From Humulus lupulus (taxonomy: Eukaryota > Streptophyta > Magnoliopsida > Rosales > Cannabaceae), in contig NC_084795.1 in the NCBI RefSeq assembly GCF_963169125.1, forward strand, positions 276,778,122 through 276,842,121: DNA of 64,000 nt, in the 5' to 3' direction. Below, piece by piece: positions 10,540 through 23,735 of the stretch. Position 1 is the stretch's first letter; each line of letters opens with the position of its first letter. The notes under the pieces were generated by a model. The model was not told where the DNA came from. It was given only the letters and a program-made list of their open reading frames with translations, and searched no databases. Both the position numbers and the translations under genes were made by a program.

Positions 10540-12917
10540 TGTAATGACCCAAATTTCCTAATAAGGTTTAGGACCTTGATTAGGAGGCCGGGAGGGCCAT
10601 AATTGATTTATTATGTTATTAAATGATTATATGCATGTTTAGGAGTATTAAATATGCATGTGAACCCATTTCTGATTAATTGGGTGATTTTCATGTTTTG
10701 GCCATTTCGGGCATATTTGGCATATATGTGATATGTGTGTGGTGCTTTATTATTATTTGGTTATGCTAGGGTTACTCAGCACAAGACGATCCTAGGAGGT
10801 AAGCTAGTGGGAAAGTCACAACGGGATTTATTCTTGACTCAGAGTGAGTCAAGGGGTATTTAGAGCATTATTGGGTTATTGGGTAATGGGAATAAGAATT
10901 TGACGATAAATTGGGAGTTAGTAAGATCAGAGGAAAAATGGTTGGTTCGTGGTTGGGTTCGGCCCTGTTCTTAGGCGCCGTGGCCCTGGCTTGTGGAAGC
11001 AGGTGGAGGTTGCTGATAAGCCTAAGGGTCGCGACGCTTGCCGGGAGGGCCGCGACGCTTGATGCCATTTTTGGCCAAATTGATGTTTTAAGCATGGGAA
11101 CTTAACTCTAAGGGCCTGGGATCAATCCTACTACCTAGTTGAGTGGGATTCGATGTCCTGAAGGCTTGGGTTGGGTTTGGAAGTATTTATTTACTCATTT
11201 TGATGAGGTTTTATATTATGGTTGTGACTAGGTTATCACTAGGGGCTTGGAATCAGGATCGTGCTTGTGGCTCATTTATTGGTAACCTGTGCTTGGACCC
11301 AAGGTAAGAAAACTGCACCCTGTGTATATATGACATGAATGGTTATTCTTGATGCATGTTGGATGGTTAAATGTGACATGCATGGTTATTGTTGAGGCAT
11401 GCCAAGTGATTAAATGTGATGCATATGATGCACGAGAAACATGTGATTAGGGCACTTTATGAATATTAATTATGAGATTGATCAGAGCTTGAGTCTCTAT
11501 AATTGTGCATGATTATAATTATGCTTTTGATTACTGAGTGAGCATGCCAAGTGCCTTATATCTGAATATTCGACATATGATATATGTCTATTTGTATTAC
11601 CTAAATGAGGAAGCACTGACTTATTAGTCAGGGATTGGCAATGGTGTCAATATCAGCTGTGAAGCTGTGACTCATTAGTCAAGTTCGGCAGTGGTATTGA
11701 GCACTGGTCACATGGGATTGACTTATAAGTCAAGTACGGCCTTAGCGTGTTTAACGCAAGTCGATAAAAGATTAGATCTAATTGATATCTGCATTGAATG
11801 ACTCAAATGAGCATTAATGCTGGACCGACCACAAGGTCGATGAAAATTAAAAGCGCTTGTCTAGCCTATGGGCTAGTTAGTTAGAGCCAGAGCCAAAAAG
11901 GCTAAGGTGACCTACATGTCACATGGCTAGGAAGGTATGGGACCTCCAGAGTGTGACTCATTAGTCACCTATACAGGGTATGACTCATTAATCATCCACA
12001 CCGAGATTGATTTATTAGTCATCTATACCAAGTGTGACTTATTAGTCACCAATACAGAGTGTGACTCATTAGTCACCTATACAGGGTATGACTCATTAGT
12101 CATCCACATAGAGATAGACTTATTAGTCATCTATACAGAGTGTGGCTTATAAGTCACCTATACAGAGTGTGGCTCATTAGTCACCTAGACATAGATGGAC
12201 TTATTAGTCATCTACACAGGGTATGACTTATTAGTCATCTATACAGAGTGTGACTCATTAGTCACCTATGCGGGGTGTGACTCGTTAGTCACCTATGCAG
12301 GGTGTGACTTATCAATCACCCACTCCGAGATTGACTTACTAGTCATCTATTCAGGAAGCAGGTCCTCAGAGAATGACTCATTAGTCTTCTATTAAGATGC
12401 AGGACCCCGTAATCATTTATTTGAACTTATTTGCATGCATGATGGAAGTTATTATTGCTAGGCATACACATTATGACTCGATGACATGTCATTACTGTTC
12501 ATGAGCATGTTGAGTTTTCTTGCTGGGCTTCGGCTCACGGGTGCTATGTGGTGCAGGTAAAGGCAAAAGAAAAATAGACCATCCTTGAGTTGGAGAGCTT
12601 AGGTGGCGACGTGTACATATGCAGCTGCTCGACCACCATGGCCAATGGTTGAAAAAGGAACTAGGGTTAAACCCTGTTTTGCCACTTAGATCAGCCAGTT
12701 GTAAATATTTTCTTGTAATAGACCTTTAAATTATATTTTTGGGATCCAAATACATACAGTAAACGTTCTAATGAAACGTTATATCTTAACCAAAAAATTT
12801 AATCCCTAAACCGCTAATCATACTTAGTTACACGTTTCTGGCCAAATGACTCGATTAGCGAGTTTAGCACTGTTTACAAGGTGCACCGTAACGGTCCCTG
12901 GAGCTTAGGGCATTACA
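10540..12917 (+). repeat. 3' LTR of the Tekay-like element
   Basis: It starts TGTAATGACCC and ends GGGCATTACA, 2378 bp. It is colinear with the 5' LTR but lacks about 480 bp: 'gtaagatcag' near 10930 is joined directly to 'aggaaaaatggttgg', whereas in the 5' LTR these are separated by the segment 1305-1576 plus 3847-4050. The 27-bp array is at 11951-12355. Confidence 0.88.
11951..12355 (+). repeat. 27-bp tandem array, 15 units, in the 3' LTR
   Basis: The same fifteen 27-bp units as in the 5' LTR (405 bp in both), with scattered base changes that break some palindromes, for example 'atcaatcacc' near 12310. The equal unit number argues that the array has not changed length since this element inserted. 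Confidence 0.9.
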
Positions 12918-12922
12918 GTGGC

Positions 12923-15042
12923 TTAGGGGCTTGGGGCCGCAGCGCTTAAGCGAATTTTTGGCCAAAATAGGTTTTTAGTGATGGGTTATTAGATGGGTAT
13001 TTTCGTAATTTCTACACGTTGAGGGTATAATTGTAATAATTTCTACATGTGATTTATGATTGATACCATATTATTATGTGGATATATTTGAGTTACTCGG
13101 TACGAGGCGATCCTATTAAGAAATTTAGCGGAAAAGTCACAACGGGGTAAAATACCCGGCTCGGAGTGAGCTTATGGGTATTTTGGTAATTTGGTAAATT
13201 ACCAAGAATTATTGAGTAACATGAGTTAAATTGGTAAGTATTTGGTGTAATGAAGTAATTGGGAAGTCGTGGTGAAATTTTGGGATTAACGGAAATTCCG
13301 GGAAAAAGACTAAACTGTCATTAGGAATGCTTTAGGGATAAGTTAATGGTTAGGGGTAAAATGTTCTTTTGGCCACCTAGCTAGTGAAAAAAGGTTAAGG
13401 CTGATGAGTTGGGGTCATTCACGTGTAAAACTCCTTCTCTTTCTCTATTTGTGTGTTCACTTGGAAGCTTTGAAGAAATTATATCTAGAGATAAAGCTTA
13501 GAAGCAATTTTGGTGAAGATTGAAGAGGGTTCTTGTGGATTAGCAACTCTTGATTAAGGTTAGAGGTTACTAGGATCATCACCAACCCAAGGAATTTGAA
13601 ATTTCAAAGGTAAGACCCATGCTTTTGGTATTTCAATGGTGTTCTTGAGTTTCTTTTAGTTTTGATTCCTAGTGGTGAGTTTATGGATGTTTTGTGGTGA
13701 GATGAATATTGGGTTTTGTTGCCTAAGCTTTGTGATACATTTTTTAGGATAGAATTTTGTTAGAAATGTCAGTTTTGGTCAAAATTGGGGTCTAGTTTTG
13801 TTGGAAATCATAGGTTTGGAAAATTGGGGAAGAACACTATTGTTCTAGACCGTTTTTGGGTTTCTGGCGAACTAGCGCGACTGCGCTAGGTTGTAGCGTG
13901 ATCGTGCTAGTGTCCCAGAAATAGTGAAATTGAGATTTGGGTCTCGAGATGAAGGGCGCGACTGCGCCAATGCCCTGGAAAGCCCAATTTCTGTGGGCGC
14001 AACCGTGCCAGGTGCCCCGAAAAGCTGTTTTGCTGAACTTTGAGAGTAAGGCCCGAGGGCTTGCGAATCTGGTTTAGGAGCCCTCTTGAGGGCTCAGGAG
14101 AATTAGAGTCTGGATAGGAACTCGGAATCTGGGTTTGATTCTTGATGAATGTATACTTGTATTATGACTAGGGTTTTCGCAAGGCTCAGGTCAGGGATAG
14201 CGCTCGGGGTCATTTCATCATTCCCACGAAACTCGAGGTAAGAAAACTTTACTAGATTGTGATTAGGGCTTAAGCCCCTGTTAACGGACATGATTATAAT
14301 TATGCATGTAATACCTGATTAAGCATACATGAGTATGTTGTATCTGATAATGTGATAACTTAATTATATGTTTGATTACTCCTTGTTGGAAAGCTTGGCT
14401 TATAAGTTGTGGTCGGCACTATGCGCGCAGAACACAGACCGCTATGGCTAGGCCACCCTGAGAGTGCAATATGCACTTGTCTGGCTCAGATGTCACTTGA
14501 ATAAATAGAAGTGGCGATATGCACTTGTGTGACTCTGTGGTCGCATACTTGTATACTGTGTTTGCTTGAGTATAGTTATTACTGCTACGCGTGCTGTTTA
14601 ATTCTGCTGACTATCTGAATCTATTTAATTAATTTTTCTTATTGAGCCTTGGCTCACGAGGTGTTATGTGGTGCATGTAAGGGTAAGGAGAAGCTTGGTC
14701 AGTCATGAGTTTGAGAGTTTTAGGGGCGGTGTGTACATATGCAGTCTGCTCGACCGTCACGGCCGAGATATCGTAAAGGAACTAGGGTTGGACCCTATTT
14801 TGCCGTTTATGTCGGCTTATTTTGTAATCCTTTAAGTTGTAAATAACTTTTAAATTTCTATTTTGGGATCTCATGTATAGACCGAAACTTTTAATAAAAA
14901 GGTTTATTTATTTGACCAAATTTTTTAATTCCAAAGCCATTAGTTACTTAAAATACACGTTTAAGTCCAAATGACTCATTTAGCGAGCTCAACACTATTT
15001 TAAACACACGTCGTGAAAGTCCTTGATTAGTAGCATGTTACA
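12923..15042 (+). repeat. LTR remnants: rest of the outer LTR joined to a second partial LTR
   Basis: Up to about 12980 the sequence continues the outer LTR of 1-909. It then jumps to the early part of another LTR ('gggtattttcgtaattt', 'cgttgagggtataattg') instead of the expected downstream block. From there it runs colinear with LTRs of this superfamily: the resistant block 'aagtcacaacggg', a G+C-rich segment with GCGC motifs (about 13866-14030), the 'ggctcacgag...gtgcatgtaag' block (about 14650), and an end at GTTACA (15042). No second end or duplication is visible. Confidence 0.65.
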
Positions 15043-15343
15043 GTACTGATAATGAAATCTTACACCAACAACTACAGAAGGACGGGAAGACGACTATGAA
15101 AATATTAAATGGTAAAAAAAATTTTACATGATTCAGATATTAAATAATTTTGCATTAATGAGTCTATGTTATTGACAAATGAATCTTGAAGAGTGAACTA
15201 AAGTCACTTAGTCTTCTCCGAGCTCATTTTGAAAGCAAGGAAAATGGGCAGAGTATTGGTATGCACTAATTGTCCTCCTTAATATTTTTATATAGCTCTA
15301 TTATTTATTGGGGAGCCTTTACAACTGAAATCTCATGGGTAGT
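15043..15343. other. Short stretch with no recognisable feature
   Basis: About 300 bp of ordinary A+T-rich sequence between the LTR remnant and the LINE target duplication. Nothing recognisable. Confidence 0.6.
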
Positions 15344-17449
15344 TACTTGTTACATATTTTTTTTTTATCAAGAAGAAAAGGAACTTCATTGAACAAACAA
15401 GCTGTACAAACACAGTGCTAAGCACTACAAGACTGAACCTGTAAACAAGCCAACAGCCCCTACACTAGTTACATTGTAATTGCCTTAAAAAGGACTGCTC
15501 TTGGACTGTAAATTTCCTAAAATTAACCAAGTAAAGTCTATATTTAACTACAATTTTAATCTCATTAACAAGATAGTTAGTTGTCAAATAATAGTCATCA
15601 AATAAACTTCTGTTCCTATTCCTCCAAATGCTGTAAACAGTAGCAGCAACAGAAAGATTCAGGATAGCTGCCATCAGACCATGCCGAGGTCTAGCAAGCC
15701 AAACACTCCAACTGGTGAAGTCACTCGGCCAAGCAATGAAGCCAAACCAGTTAAACAGAATTTGAAGCACCTGCTTTGATAGACAGCAAGTAAAGAAAAG
15801 ATGATGGTGACTTTCACGAAAGAACCCACAGACCGGACACAGTTGAACAGGCACCACAATATGCAGCTTTAACAGGTTATCCCTAGTAAGAAGCTGCTCA
15901 TTAATCACTTGCCAAAGAAGGAATCTATGCTTAGGCAAAGTGAGCTTGCACCAGACTGCCGAATAGTAGCCTACAAGCAACTGGTTTTGAGCAAAATTAT
16001 AAAATTTGGATGGCTGAAACCTCCAAAAACTACCCGCTGCCTAAATCTCAGTAAAACCAAATTTCTCCCTTATCTGACATAACTTCCTCCAATACCAACT
16101 ACAGTCAGATTTCAAAGTGTAACTCCAGAAATTGAGGCCTTTCAAATATATAGAGTTAACCCATTTAACCCATAAAATCTCAGGCTACTCAGATAAAGCC
16201 CAAATATACTTGGCAAGAATTGCTCTATTCCAAAGAGCACCATCTCTGAAACCAAGACCACCATACGCTTTTGGAAGGCAAACCTTCTTCCAAGAAGCTA
16301 AATGAGGTTTACTTCTCAGACCAGCACTACCCCATAAGAAGCTTCGGCATAATTTCTCAATTTCCTTAACAACACTCTGTAATGACCCAACTATTCTAGA
16401 CTTTGGACCATTAATGACTACTGTACTAATCTTAAGAAAACGTACATATGAAATAACCATAACTTTATTTAAAAATTGTAAAGTAAAGGTTAAATACATA
16501 AAAATTCATTTAGGATATGGGATCCCATTGTTTTGAAAACAAAACATAACTTAAATAAATTGGTTACAAAATTAAGTGCGAAAAAATAATACATAGAAAT
16601 CATAACTAAAAGACTTAAAATCTTCATCCTCGAATCGAACGCGCAATCCACTGATTCCATCCTGCCTCAATACACATCCTCAAACTGCCAAGAATCTTTC
16701 CGCCGCCACAACTATTTCCTGCACATATAAACATAAAGGAATGAGCTTAATGCCCAGCAAGGAAAAACTACTAACCACATTAACATACACATAAAATCAT
16801 ATCATAACATATACTATATAAGACTATACTAATAATGGCCATTATGACATGTGATAAACCATCTACGTCCCCTGTCTAATATTTGAGGTAGGGTAAATCA
16901 TAACATAACATATAAAAACATAAACTTATCATAACATATTAAACATAACATAACATAAAAACATAACATATCATACAAACATACAAGATCTAGCCTATTT
17001 TCCTTACCAAAAATACCGGGATATGAGAACAGTTTTGGGACTTTGGAACACTCCTAAAAACCATAAATGGAAGGGTGAGTATACTAAAGAGAATGAGATG
17101 AAAAGAATGGAAGAACTATACCATTAAGAATATACTTACCAAAAACCTTATGTTCAATAACTTAGATTTCCTATCCAAGAATAAAGAATAAAGTTAGGGG
17201 CTGAGTAGAAAACTATAAGAACTTGAAGAAAATAATACCAAATGAACTAGAGTTTTGGAATACCTTGAATGCTTTATGACCAATCTAAACATTGAACCGA
17301 AATGTGTTATAAACCTTACTTCCCAAGTGTTTGGTAAGCTTATAATCCCCAACCCAAGTGTTTACACTCTCACAATAACCTAGCAACTTGCAGCCTCTGA
17401 ACTTAGCTTGATGAATGAATGAAAAATGCTAGGTCCTATTTATAGAGTT

Positions 17450-17590
17450 CTAGGAATAAAAATCTTCTAATTATAATCCAAATTTAAATTTAAATTTAAA
17501 ATAGAATCCTAGGAATAAAAATCTTCTAATTATAATCCAAATTTAAATTCAAATTTAAAATAGAATCCTAAGGAATAAAAATCTTTTAAC
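17450..17590. repeat. 59-bp tandem repeat, about 2.3 copies
   Basis: The unit beginning 'ctaggaataaaaatcttc' starts at 17450, 17509 and, with one extra base, about 17568. The copies are nearly identical, so the duplication is recent. Confidence 0.85.
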
Positions 17591-18159
17591 TTTCTAAATC
17601 CCGTAACTCTAAACTAACCTACAGTAAAATCAATATATCTGGAGTTGTAGGACTCCGATTTAGAATATCTTTACAACGTTAGAAAACTAATTAAATTATC
17701 TACAACTTTTTAGAAATACTATTTTTCGAAATTCATAACATAACTGGGTCAAAAATAGGTCAGAAGTTACAGTACCCTAAAGTTACGAAAAATCTATTTA
17801 ATTATCTAAATCACAAATAAATAAAATTGTGAGTCTAAATATATAAATATCTAAATAAATATCATGCTCCTAACAGATTCTGGTGAAGACTAAGTCTTAT
17901 ATTTCCCTTATTAAAATAATGACTCCTTAATAATCATGCATATGACAAGTGTCATAATCCTATTGGCTCTATCTAAACCTTAGGTTATAATAATCATCAT
18001 ATTAATAACCAGCAATATTAATCAAACCTTATGTTATAATTAATATTCTTAAACTATAGGTTAAACTTATAAAATCCATAACTGTTGCTAGGAGTTTCCA
18101 ACTAAGTCCCGGCTTGAACCAAAATCCACAGTATTGAACATACTATAACTAATACTAGC

Positions 18160-18201
18160 TATTACTACTACTACTACTACTACTATTACTACTACTACTA
18201 T
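18160..18201. repeat. ACT/TAC trinucleotide microsatellite
   Basis: About 14 repeats of TAC/ACT with two ATT interruptions, near the edge of the solo LTR. Confidence 0.9.
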
Positions 18202-18631
18202 CTAATTAGCTAAGTAAATTCTGGGACTTTACACACTCTGAGGTAATATAAAGATACTCATCCAATAGTTACGGAGACCAAATAAAAACCGAGTGGATAA
18301 GCTGCATACGGCCTGCATAGGAGAGGTGTCTACTGGACCAAGAGTTAAGTCTTAATCTGATTTTTTGCAAAACTATATCACAGTCCTCGTGACGCCACTT
18401 AGTTGGCCTCATAGGAACCCCAAGGTACTTGAGCGGAAAGGATCCTTCCATGAGATTCATCTCCTGAGTTATGATGTTTCTCACAATAGAAGAAACTCTG
18501 CCAAAAAAGATTTGAGACTTAGCAGAATTAATGGTCAAACCAGTAGCCAAACTGAAATTATCAAGAGCATTTTTAAGAGAAAGAACAGTTGAATGAGTAC
18601 CCTTACAAAAGAGGATACTTGTTACATATTT

Positions 18632-19992
18632 AATATAAATAAATACACTTAAATAGAATGATAATAAATGAGATAAATAAATAAAAAAATACAAAGTGCA
18701 CTGTAGTTGGTAAAAAAATACAGTCACTTAAATAAATTATAAAAAATACAGTAAACTCTTCACTCTCAATTATGTCTCCCTCCCCTCCACGCTGATTTTC
18801 GTTGCTATTTTTTTTGGTTAATCGAACAAAATTTCCATATACTACAAATAATATAATAATATAAGTAATAATAATTTCAATAAAGTAGATTAATTTATTT
18901 TTATTTAAAATGAATTTATTTATTAATATTAAAATAAATATTTATATTTATATAAATTATTATAATTTATATACGTTACAATATATACTTAATAAGTTAC
19001 AGTTAAGGAAAATCACAATATCATTATTCTTTGAATATTTTTTAAATTAGATTTATAAATCTAAATTACAATTATGTTAGTTGAAATTATATAAAAATTT
19101 TTTAAATGTTAGCTACAAAACAAATTTCTTACTTTCTAGTTTTAAAAAATATTGTTACAAAAATGAAATTTTTTTACTTATAAAGTAGTCTATAATTTTT
19201 GTTGTTGAAAAAAAGACATGTTTTTCCACTAATTTTTCAATAAACACAAAAATGTAAAAGTTATTTACTAAAACTTAACATATGTTTACTTGTTATAATA
19301 TAGTAATATTAGTTATTGGTTTAATAATTGTGTGTTACAATATAGTTGTTGATAGTCACAATATTATTATTTGAATATTTTTAGATTAGATTTGTAAATC
19401 TTTGTTGCAATCATTTTGATGTTAAAATTATAAATTATTTTTGTAAATGTTAGTTACAAAAATATAATTTTTAATTATAAAACTAGTTTTGTAAAGTTTT
19501 GTTACTACATAAATTTACTTAGTTAAGAATTTGTCTAGACTTTTTAATACAAAAATACATTTTTATAAGTGATTTTGGTAACAGATATTTACAAAAATGT
19601 AACAGGTATTTACAAATTTGTAACAGATATTTACAAGTTTGTAAACGTTGTTCACAAAGAGACTACATTTTACTAGTTTTTATTTACGGTTTTAACACTT
19701 TATATTTACAATTTTTCCTCTCCATGTTCTTGTACAAAAACTTCGTATTTTTGTAATAAATCTTAATTTTCACATATTTTTTAAGTTTTAATGCATTTTT
19801 GTAGATTTCCCACAAAAAAAAAAATCTTTAAAAATTACTTATTTTTTTGTAGTCAACTAATCAATTGTCTTGACCCTATTCATAATTCTTCCTGTACACT
19901 TTTCTATATTAATCGTTCAAGATACTTAATAATAAAGAATAATCAATAATTATTTATACATATCAACCTAATTATAGTAAAATAAGGAAATT
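18632..19992. other. A+T-rich intergenic sequence
   Basis: Low-complexity A+T-rich DNA with many stops in all frames. The only structure I see is the 21-bp repeat listed separately. Confidence 0.6.
19578..19640. repeat. Three 21-bp direct repeats
   Basis: 'gtaacagatatttacaa' plus 4 bases repeats at 19578, 19599 and 19620 with only a few changes. Confidence 0.8.
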
Positions 19993-20365
19993 TACTCATT
20001 TGGTACTATGTGTTTTACAAAATTTAGCTCTGATACCCTATATTTTATCAAAGTATAACTTTAGTACATTCTATTACGAATAATATTAATAAGGTACCTG
20101 AATTTGTAAAATCGGAATAAAATAGTACCATGAACTCATATTTGGTCATAAATGACAGGTACTAAACTGAGTATATTCCTATGAATATAATAAGATACTA
20201 TTTTATCTTGATTTTTAAATTACAGGGTACTCGATGACTATTATTGATAACACAGAGTACTATTTTATACCAATTTTCAAATTATAAAGTATTTGATGAT
20301 CAATCAGGAACGAATAGGGTATCAAAAAGTTATATTTTACAAAAACACAGAATACCAAATGAGTA
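19993..20365. mobile_element. Foldback MITE, family A (CTCATTTGGTA termini)
   Basis: The left end 'tactcatttggtactatgtg' and the right end 'aataccaaatgagta' are inverted copies, and the inverted match extends inward about 50 bp ('gataccctat' / 'atagggtatc'). TA at both outer edges could be a TA target duplication, as in Tc1/mariner-type MITEs. No coding capacity. Related copies are at 31247-31595 and 32610-32970. Confidence 0.7.
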
Positions 20366-21449
20366 TCTACTCTATATAATATATAATAAATCAATCAAAA
20401 TTATATTAATTATAACAAAGTAATTTTAAAAAAAAAGGACCAAAAATCAAGTGTAAGGTTAATATTGATATGTTTTGTAAAACAAATAATTATTATTGTA
20501 ATTTAAAAATAAATAAATAACAATACACCATTTAGTAAAAACAATGAGCGTCAAAATATTATTTCTCTTTTTTCACATGATAAACTTTGTTACACTACAA
20601 AATCTTTCTTGACATACATGCATATGGGACACTTATTTTATATTTTATTAAAAACAATGAATGTAAGTTGAGATATTTTTCAAGTTTCTATACTTATTAT
20701 CAGTTTTCTCAAATTATATTTTTCTTTTAAAAAATAAAATTTAAATGAAAATCAACTTTTGAGTTAATACAAAACAAAAGTAAATATCACTATGCATGGT
20801 ATCACATCACATATAAGTTACATATTCCAAGTGTTTATATAGGAGCATATAATGCATGGTTTCTTAAAAGCAGTGCACTTTTTTGTGATAGATCGATAAA
20901 ATGGTTTGGTGCTTCATTACATAATATATCCTCAACTTAGTTATATTAGGGCAAACTCACGTGGACAAACTTTCAATGTAAAAGAATAAATATATGACAA
21001 CGGTAAGAGTTAAAAGGTAATGATAAAAAGTAATAAAACAACATTTCCTAACCATTGATTTACATCGTTTTTCAAACTCAACAGTGACAGAAGATGATAT
21101 TTAATTATTCATCATCCAGACAAGACTTTTTTTTTATAAAAACAATTATTTTTTAAAAAAACAAAATACACGCATGCATGGAGATCATATTTTGAGCTCC
21201 ACAACACATGGAATTTAAGTTTTTTTTTTCAGAAAAATAACAATAAAAATAAATTGAGAACATATCTGCCCATGTGTTACATGCATGTAAATATTGCAGG
21301 CCTAGCTAATCAATTCCTGACCATGTTTTGAGTTTAGGAATTTAAAAGAAAAAATATATTTTATTTTATTTTTATGGATTTTAGCTTAATATTATATTAA
21401 ATCTCTATTTTAAAATTTCTAATAAAAATAATTTATTTTATAAAACTTA
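20366..21449. other. A+T-rich intergenic sequence
   Basis: No repeat or coding signal that I can support. Several 'catgcatg' and 'tgcatg' motifs occur near 20800-21280 without visible order. Confidence 0.55.
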
Positions 21450-22030
21450 GGACTTTGGCTCATTATCAAGTTTAATCATTGGTTTCTAAAAAAATTAAAA
21501 ATAATCTTCAGTATTTTTAATGTAAAAAATGATCATTTATAATTATTTTAGTAAAAAAAATTTTAAAAAAGAAAATTATTTTTAGTCAAAGCTTTCTTGA
21601 TGAATAAAAATACCCTCATTTTAAACTGTATATATTTTGAATAAAAATCTAAAATTAAAATTGTATTTGAGATGTTTAATGCATTAATAAATTTGGAATA
21701 TTTTGTAAAAATTAATAAAATTAAATAAATAAAATCTAAAAACTAAAAAAAATATATAGTTTTATTTTTTTATTTTGAGTTTTATATATTTTAAATTTTA
21801 AGTTCAATCAATTTTATAGATTATTTATATGAAAAAAATTAATATAATAATTAATTAATATTGAGAGTATTTTTGTTTAAAAAAAATTAATTTTGACTAA
21901 AAATAAGTGAATAAGGTCATTTTTTACTATTTAAAATAACATAAGGCTACTTTTAGAATTTTAAAAACTTCAGAGTTAAACTTGGTAATTGTCTTAAATT
22001 GAGTGGGTCAGAATGGTAATTTGTTTAAAC
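21450..22030. mobile_element. Decayed foldback element
   Basis: The left arm ('atcaagtttaatcatt', 'aaaaaatgatcattta', 'ttttagtcaaag') is matched in inverted order by the right arm ('ttttgactaaaaataag', 'aaggtcattttttact', 'gagttaaacttggtaatt'). The arms are over 100 bp with many mismatches and an A+T-rich centre. No clear target duplication. Confidence 0.5.
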
Positions 22031-23735
22031 TAACTTACTCAAAGTTTAACCCTTAAGCAACCCTAGTTAATCAAGTAAAATCATAAGATTGCAATATTTT
22101 TTTAAAATAAAATATAATTGTTGTTTAGTTTGCTTTAGAGTGGTTAATTTTAGGGTTTTTTTAAACATTTTTTTTTTCTAACTATACAACTTATTTATCA
22201 AGATTGATTAATCAATTAGGGACAGCGCAAAGTGGTTCTTCTGTAGAGAACAAAGCAATATATCCTCACTTAAGGGATCAAAATCATGAAATGCTCTGAA
22301 ATAAAATACATAATAAGTTGGTCAGCATTAGTGTTAGACTATTAGTAATCATTTTTTTTTTCAATTAGGGATACAGACATTAGTATGATAATTAATATAA
22401 TTTTTTTCCTATGAAAATAATATTTCATAACTAGTTCAATCACATTTAACATTTTAGTAGACGTACCATATAAGAAAAAATATATCATTTTGTATATTAA
22501 AGAAAAATATTTTTTAAAATAGAGTATTTTAGTATTGAATAATATTACACACAATAATATCTAATAAATATATTTCTCATTATTTTCATTTGTATTAAAC
22601 ATGATAATAAATTAAATCACAACCAAACCGTGACAGAGGAAGAAATAATTGGCCAGGATCATTTCTTAATCTTATAAATACATTATTGAAAATATGAATT
22701 TTGAAGAATTATTTGTTGGAATATTAATAATATGCATGTAACCAAATGTTTAATTGTATATTATAACATATCAATATTATATTGAAAAAGTTGATTCCAG
22801 TTGAGTATAACAGACTATGTCATTCATTATCATCGAGTGCTTTGTTGACCAATATGTGAGGCCTTAATTATTAGATTATTAAAGTTTATTTAACCCTGCT
22901 AAATAATAAGTAATTAATGTTATTATTAATAATATCTTATAAAAAAAGTCTTAATGTTATTAAATATATAATATATATTGTCTTGTATTTCGGCTGTGAA
23001 AAAAGATAAGAGAAGAAATGAAAACAAGGTTTAAGAGTGGAAAAAGAAGAAAGATAAATAGATTTTTCAAATCATATGTATAAACATGTTTCGAGAGAGT
23101 CGTTATGTGAGTTTTTTGCTCAAGAAAGTCGTTATATTATTTGTCATTTGAGGACTTCATATATAATAAGGTCAAAAGATATGGAGCAAGCAATTGTTAA
23201 GTTTGATACTATTTCTAAAAAAACAAAAAAAACAAAAATGAAAAATGAAAAAGAAAGCAAAGATTGAAATTTGAGAAATTATGTTGGGAAGGACTCAAAC
23301 CCTAGAAAGCGACAGAAAGCATTACATGAATATGAATGCAGTCAATTTTAACATCAATTTTCTACTCTTAAATAATTGCTCAATTGGAACAACTCCAACC
23401 CAGTTCCCATTTGCTTTTAATAAATAAATATATCATATTAAGGCAATAGATTTCATTTCTGAATGAGTGTTGCCCTAGCCATTGATGGCTACAAAAACAC
23501 ATTTTCTTTTATAAAACATATATATTTTATAATATTTAGTTTTTTTTTTTGGTATGTGTCACATCATTTGGTTCAAATTTATAGACAATATTCTTATAAC
23601 TCCTAGATCAAAAACAGAGGATTAAGATTATGAAAGGAATAAGTAGGACGGTTAGACATCATGTAATTTTTTAAATAAAAATTCTAATAATAAATCTTTA
23701 TCTTATAAAATATATCAAATTAATTTTGTTTTGGA
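22031..23735. other. A+T-rich intergenic sequence
   Basis: No supportable gene or repeat. Open frames here are short and of low-complexity composition. Confidence 0.55.

Larger units (their letters stand above)
910..12917 (+). mobile_element. Full-length but decayed Tekay/Del-like chromovirus (Ty3/gypsy), with two nested solo LTRs
   Basis: The element has two LTRs (910-6039 and 10540-12917), both beginning TGTAATG and ending TTACA, and a perfect 5-bp target duplication GTGGC at 905-909 and 12918-12922. A primer-binding site for initiator Met-tRNA follows the 5' LTR directly, and a polypurine tract (9764-9773) precedes the original start of the 3' LTR. The inner part codes for a gag with a CCHC knuckle, then remnants of protease, RT, integrase and a C-terminal chromodomain, the order of plant chromoviruses of the Tekay/Del type. 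Later insertions are a solo LTR at 1577-3841 and another at 9781-10537. Without them the internal region is only about 3.7 kb, shorter than an intact Tekay interior, so pol has lost sequence. It cannot be autonomous. Confidence 0.9.
16378..18233 (-). mobile_element. Solo LTR (1856 bp) inside the LINE, inverted
   Basis: It begins TGTAATGACCC and ends GGACTTTACA, flanked by perfect CACTC copies (16373-16377 and 18234-18238). The block 'cctgcacatataa...gcccagcaagg' (about 16720-16770) is the inverted form of the conserved 3' LTR block of the Tekay-like families, so it lies on the minus strand. It contains a 59-bp tandem repeat and an ACT microsatellite. Confidence 0.88.
15360..18615 (-). mobile_element. 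5'-truncated L1-type LINE
   Basis: A 16-bp target duplication, TACTTGTTACATATTT, is at 15344-15359 and 18616-18631. A T-run next to the left copy is the poly(A) tail read on the plus strand, so the element is on the minus strand. After removing the nested solo LTR and one CACTC copy (1861 bp), about 1.4 kb of LINE 3' end remains, coding for the last part of the reverse transcriptase and the zinc-binding C-terminus. Truncation at the 5' end is typical of LINE integration. Confidence 0.9.
15465..18615 (-). pseudogene. LINE ORF2 C-terminal part (RT end plus zf-RVT), disrupted
   Basis: Reading on the minus strand from 18615: 'ILFCKGTHSTV', 'NSAKSQIFFG', 'PLKYLGVPMRP' and 'LNSWSSRHLSYAGR' are conserved plant LINE RT motifs. 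The frame is cut by the solo LTR and resumes at 16377 with 'CRSFLWGS' and 'PKAYGGLGFRDG'. A further stretch at 15465-15980 has 'KHRFLLWQ' and a Cys/His motif CPVCGFFRESHHHLFFTC, the zf-RVT signature. Stops separate the last two parts. The first roughly 40 residues of the open frame starting at 18727 are flanking sequence, not LINE. Confidence 0.85.

Noticed and set aside
15465..15980. 171-codon minus-strand frame as a host gene
   Set aside because: The zf-RVT Cys/His motif, poly(A) tail and 16-bp duplication show it is the end of a LINE.
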